Part shown: positions 62,784-64,000 of the stretch, piece by piece
Numbering within the stretch: position 1 is the first letter of the stretch
Layout: each line of letters opens with the position of its first letter
Source: Streptomyces europaeiscabiei
GTDB taxonomy: Bacteria; Actinomycetota; Actinomycetes; Streptomycetales; Streptomycetaceae
Direction: 5' to 3'
Length of the DNA: 64,000 nucleotides
Assembly (NCBI RefSeq): GCF_036346855.1
Contig: NZ_CP107841.1
Span: 10,048,001 to 10,112,000, forward strand
Made by a program: the position numbers and the translations under genes
Notes under the pieces: generated by a model
Told to the model about the DNA's origin: nothing
The model's input: the letters and a program-made list of their open reading frames with translations, nothing else
Database searches by the model: none

Positions 62784-63782
62784 GTGAAACCCGTTGCCCC
62801 TTTCGCGCCCTTCGCCGGCCCGTTTGCTCTCGGCACTCTCTCAACCCCTGACCAGGCACCCTTCCCCGGCCTGGTGGTCCCGGAGAGGCACGTGCTGGAC
62901 CTTCGGACGGCCCTCGAAGAGCCGGCCCTGACGACCCGGGGGATCCTCGAACGCTGGGACGAGGAGCTGCCTCGCCTGCGGGCCCTGGCGGCGGACGCGA
63001 CCGGTGACGCCTGGCAACCGCTCGACGCGCTGCGTGTGCACGCACCCGTCGAGCCCCGCCAGATCTTCCAGTCCGGCGCCAACTACCGGCAGCACGTCAT
63101 CGACCTGGAGGTCGCCCACCGCTCGCCCGACGACCCCCGCACGGTCGAGGAGGCACGGGCGGAGATCGCCGCGGTCATGGACCGCAGGGCGGCGGAGGAC
63201 CTGCCGTACGTGTTCATCGGGCTGCCGAGCGCGATCACGGGACCGTACGACGACGTATTCCTGCCTTCCTGGGCCGAACAGCCGGACTGGGAGCTGGAGT
63301 TGGCGGCCGTGATCTCCCGGCCCGCCTACCGGGTGTCCGTCGAGGAGGCCATGGACCACGTCGCCGGGTACACGATCGCCAACGACCTGACCGACCGGGC
63401 AACCGTCTTCCGCCGGGACATGAAGGCGATCGGCACCGACTGGCTGCGCAGCAAGAACGCGCCCGGGTTCACCCCGCTCGGCCCGTGGATCGTGCCCACC
63501 GCCTCGGTCGAGGACCCCGGCGATCTGCGGGTCACACTGAAGCTGAACGGCGAGACGATGCAGGACGAGTCCACCAAGGACATGCTCTTCGGCGTCGCGC
63601 GGATCGTGTCGTACGCCTCGCAGACAGCCCGGCTCCTCCCCGGTGACCTCGTGCTGACGGGCTCCCCGGCCGGCAACGGCATGCACTGGGGTCGGCTGCT
63701 GCGGGCCGGCGACGTGATGGACGGTTCGATCACCGGGCTGGGCGCCCAGCGCACCCGCTGTGTCGCGGAGGAGGCCGCGTGA
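62784..63782 (+). CDS. Fumarylacetoacetate-hydrolase-family enzyme
   Basis: 332 aa FAH-fold metal enzyme (hydrolase, decarboxylase or isomerase of ring-cleavage products). Metal ligands in DWELELAAVI (two Glu) and the later NDLTDR segment; FQSGANYRQHVIDLE before; VLTGSPAGNGMHWGRLL and the C-terminal GDVMDGSITGLG. GTG 62784 follows GGAGGAC. Stop overlaps the cyclase-family GTG. Regulated by the divergent LysR. It likely acts on an extradiol or gentisate-type ring-fission product. Confidence 0.9.
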   Translation: MKPVAPFAPFAGPFALGTLSTPDQAPFPGLVVPERHVLDLRTALEEPALTTRGILERWDEELPRLRALAADATGDAWQPLDALRVHAPVEPRQIFQSGANYRQHVIDLEVAHRSPDDPRTVEEARAEIAAVMDRRAAEDLPYVFIGLPSAITGPYDDVFLPSWAEQPDWELELAAVISRPAYRVSVEEAMDHVAGYTIANDLTDRATVFRRDMKAIGTDWLRSKNAPGFTPLGPWIVPTASVEDPGDLRVTLKLNGETMQDESTKDMLFGVARIVSYASQTARLLPGDLVLTGSPAGNGMHWGRLLRAGDVMDGSITGLGAQRTRCVAEEAA

Positions 63783-64000
63783 TCCGGGACCGGCACGACC
63801 CCGAGGGCGCCATCGCCGAGGCCGCCAAGGCCTTCTCGAACTGGGGGCGTTGGGGTGAGGGCGACGTGCTCGGCACCCTCAACCTCCTCGACGAGGCCAA
63901 GCGGCGGGAGGGCGCTGCTCTCGTGCGGCGGGGTGCGAGTTTCTCGCTCTCGCAGAGCTTCGACATGAACGGCCCGCAGAAGGGCTGGCGGCGCCGCACC
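63779..64000 (+). CDS. Cyclase-family (kynurenine-formamidase-like) protein, 3' end outside window
   Basis: The first 74 codons of a gene cut by the window edge. GTG overlaps the FAH stop (GTGA). FSNWGRWGEGDVLGTLNLL and LVRRGASFSLSQSFD are the characteristic N terminus of the cyclase/metal-dependent amidase family. With FAH this pair fits hydrolysis of a ring-cleavage or lactone/amide intermediate. The catalytic HxGTHxD motif would lie beyond the window. Confidence 0.85.
   Translation, partial: MIRDRHDPEGAIAEAAKAFSNWGRWGEGDVLGTLNLLDEAKRREGAALVRRGASFSLSQSFDMNGPQKGWRRRT

Overview
The window looks like an accessory, catabolic stretch of a Streptomyces-type actinobacterial chromosome. GC content is very high throughout. 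Starts are mostly ATG or GTG with a few TTG, and many genes join through 4-base stop/start overlaps. I saw only one in-frame TTA (bldA-type) leucine codon by eye. Regulators are dense: two TetR, two LysR, one IclR, one STAS-ANTAR protein and one small winged-helix protein. I saw no rRNA or tRNA gene, CRISPR array or intact transposon.

Layout. 1-2660 (+): acyl-CoA dehydrogenase (5' cut by the window edge), SDR and ThuA-like protein, then a hairpin terminator. 2746-6623 (-): a ribose-type ABC importer (lipoprotein, double ATPase, permease) followed by a 34-codon internally deleted alcohol dehydrogenase. 7051-10019 (+): Rieske oxygenase, ferredoxin, a 71-residue protein and an MDR reductase. 10056-14338 (-): ABM monooxygenase, a protein with a PEP-type swivelling histidine domain, SDR and a second Rieske oxygenase. 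14488-18515 (+): VOC protein and an acetoin/2-oxoacid dehydrogenase E1alpha-E1beta-E2 set. 18547-19956: divergent TetR pair. 19996-26891 (-): enoyl-CoA hydratase, a 210-residue protein, an 873-residue PPDK-like protein with a degenerate ATP site, acyl-CoA dehydrogenase, DUF35 and thiolase-like protein, with a divergent acyl-CoA dehydrogenase at 27013. A 23-bp palindrome of the form TTACT-N13-AGTAA occurs before the first Rieske operon, the E1/E2 operon, the TetR pair and the hydratase/dehydrogenase pair. I read 7-28 kb as one regulon that oxygenates a substrate, activates it (perhaps by phosphoryl transfer or as a CoA ester) and takes it through beta-oxidation.

28.2-37.3 kb: STAS-ANTAR protein and winged-helix protein, then a minus-strand set of carboxylate-amine ligase, asparagine-synthase-type amidotransferase and S9 peptidase, which resembles loci that make small amidated dipeptides, then an acyl-CoA ligase.

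37.3-53 kb is an eroding aromatic-catabolism region. It holds hydroxyquinol 1,2-dioxygenase (with two compensating frameshifts), maleylacetate reductase and the beta-ketoadipate tail (pcaF, pcaI, pcaJ), so hydroxyquinol could be carried to succinyl-CoA and acetyl-CoA. Between them lie remnants of a TetR regulator, aldehyde dehydrogenase, oxygenase reductase, GlcG/HbpS-like protein, SDR and MFS pump. An IclR/flavin-monooxygenase/ThDP-decarboxylase set follows; its decarboxylase carries a frameshift and an amber codon, and a broken SDR lies downstream.

53.5-64 kb: MHYT membrane sensor, phosphoglucomutase, a membrane protein joining sigma-like, zinc-finger and ricin-like regions, EthD protein, MFS transporter, LysR regulator, FAH-family hydrolase, and a cyclase-family gene cut by the window edge.
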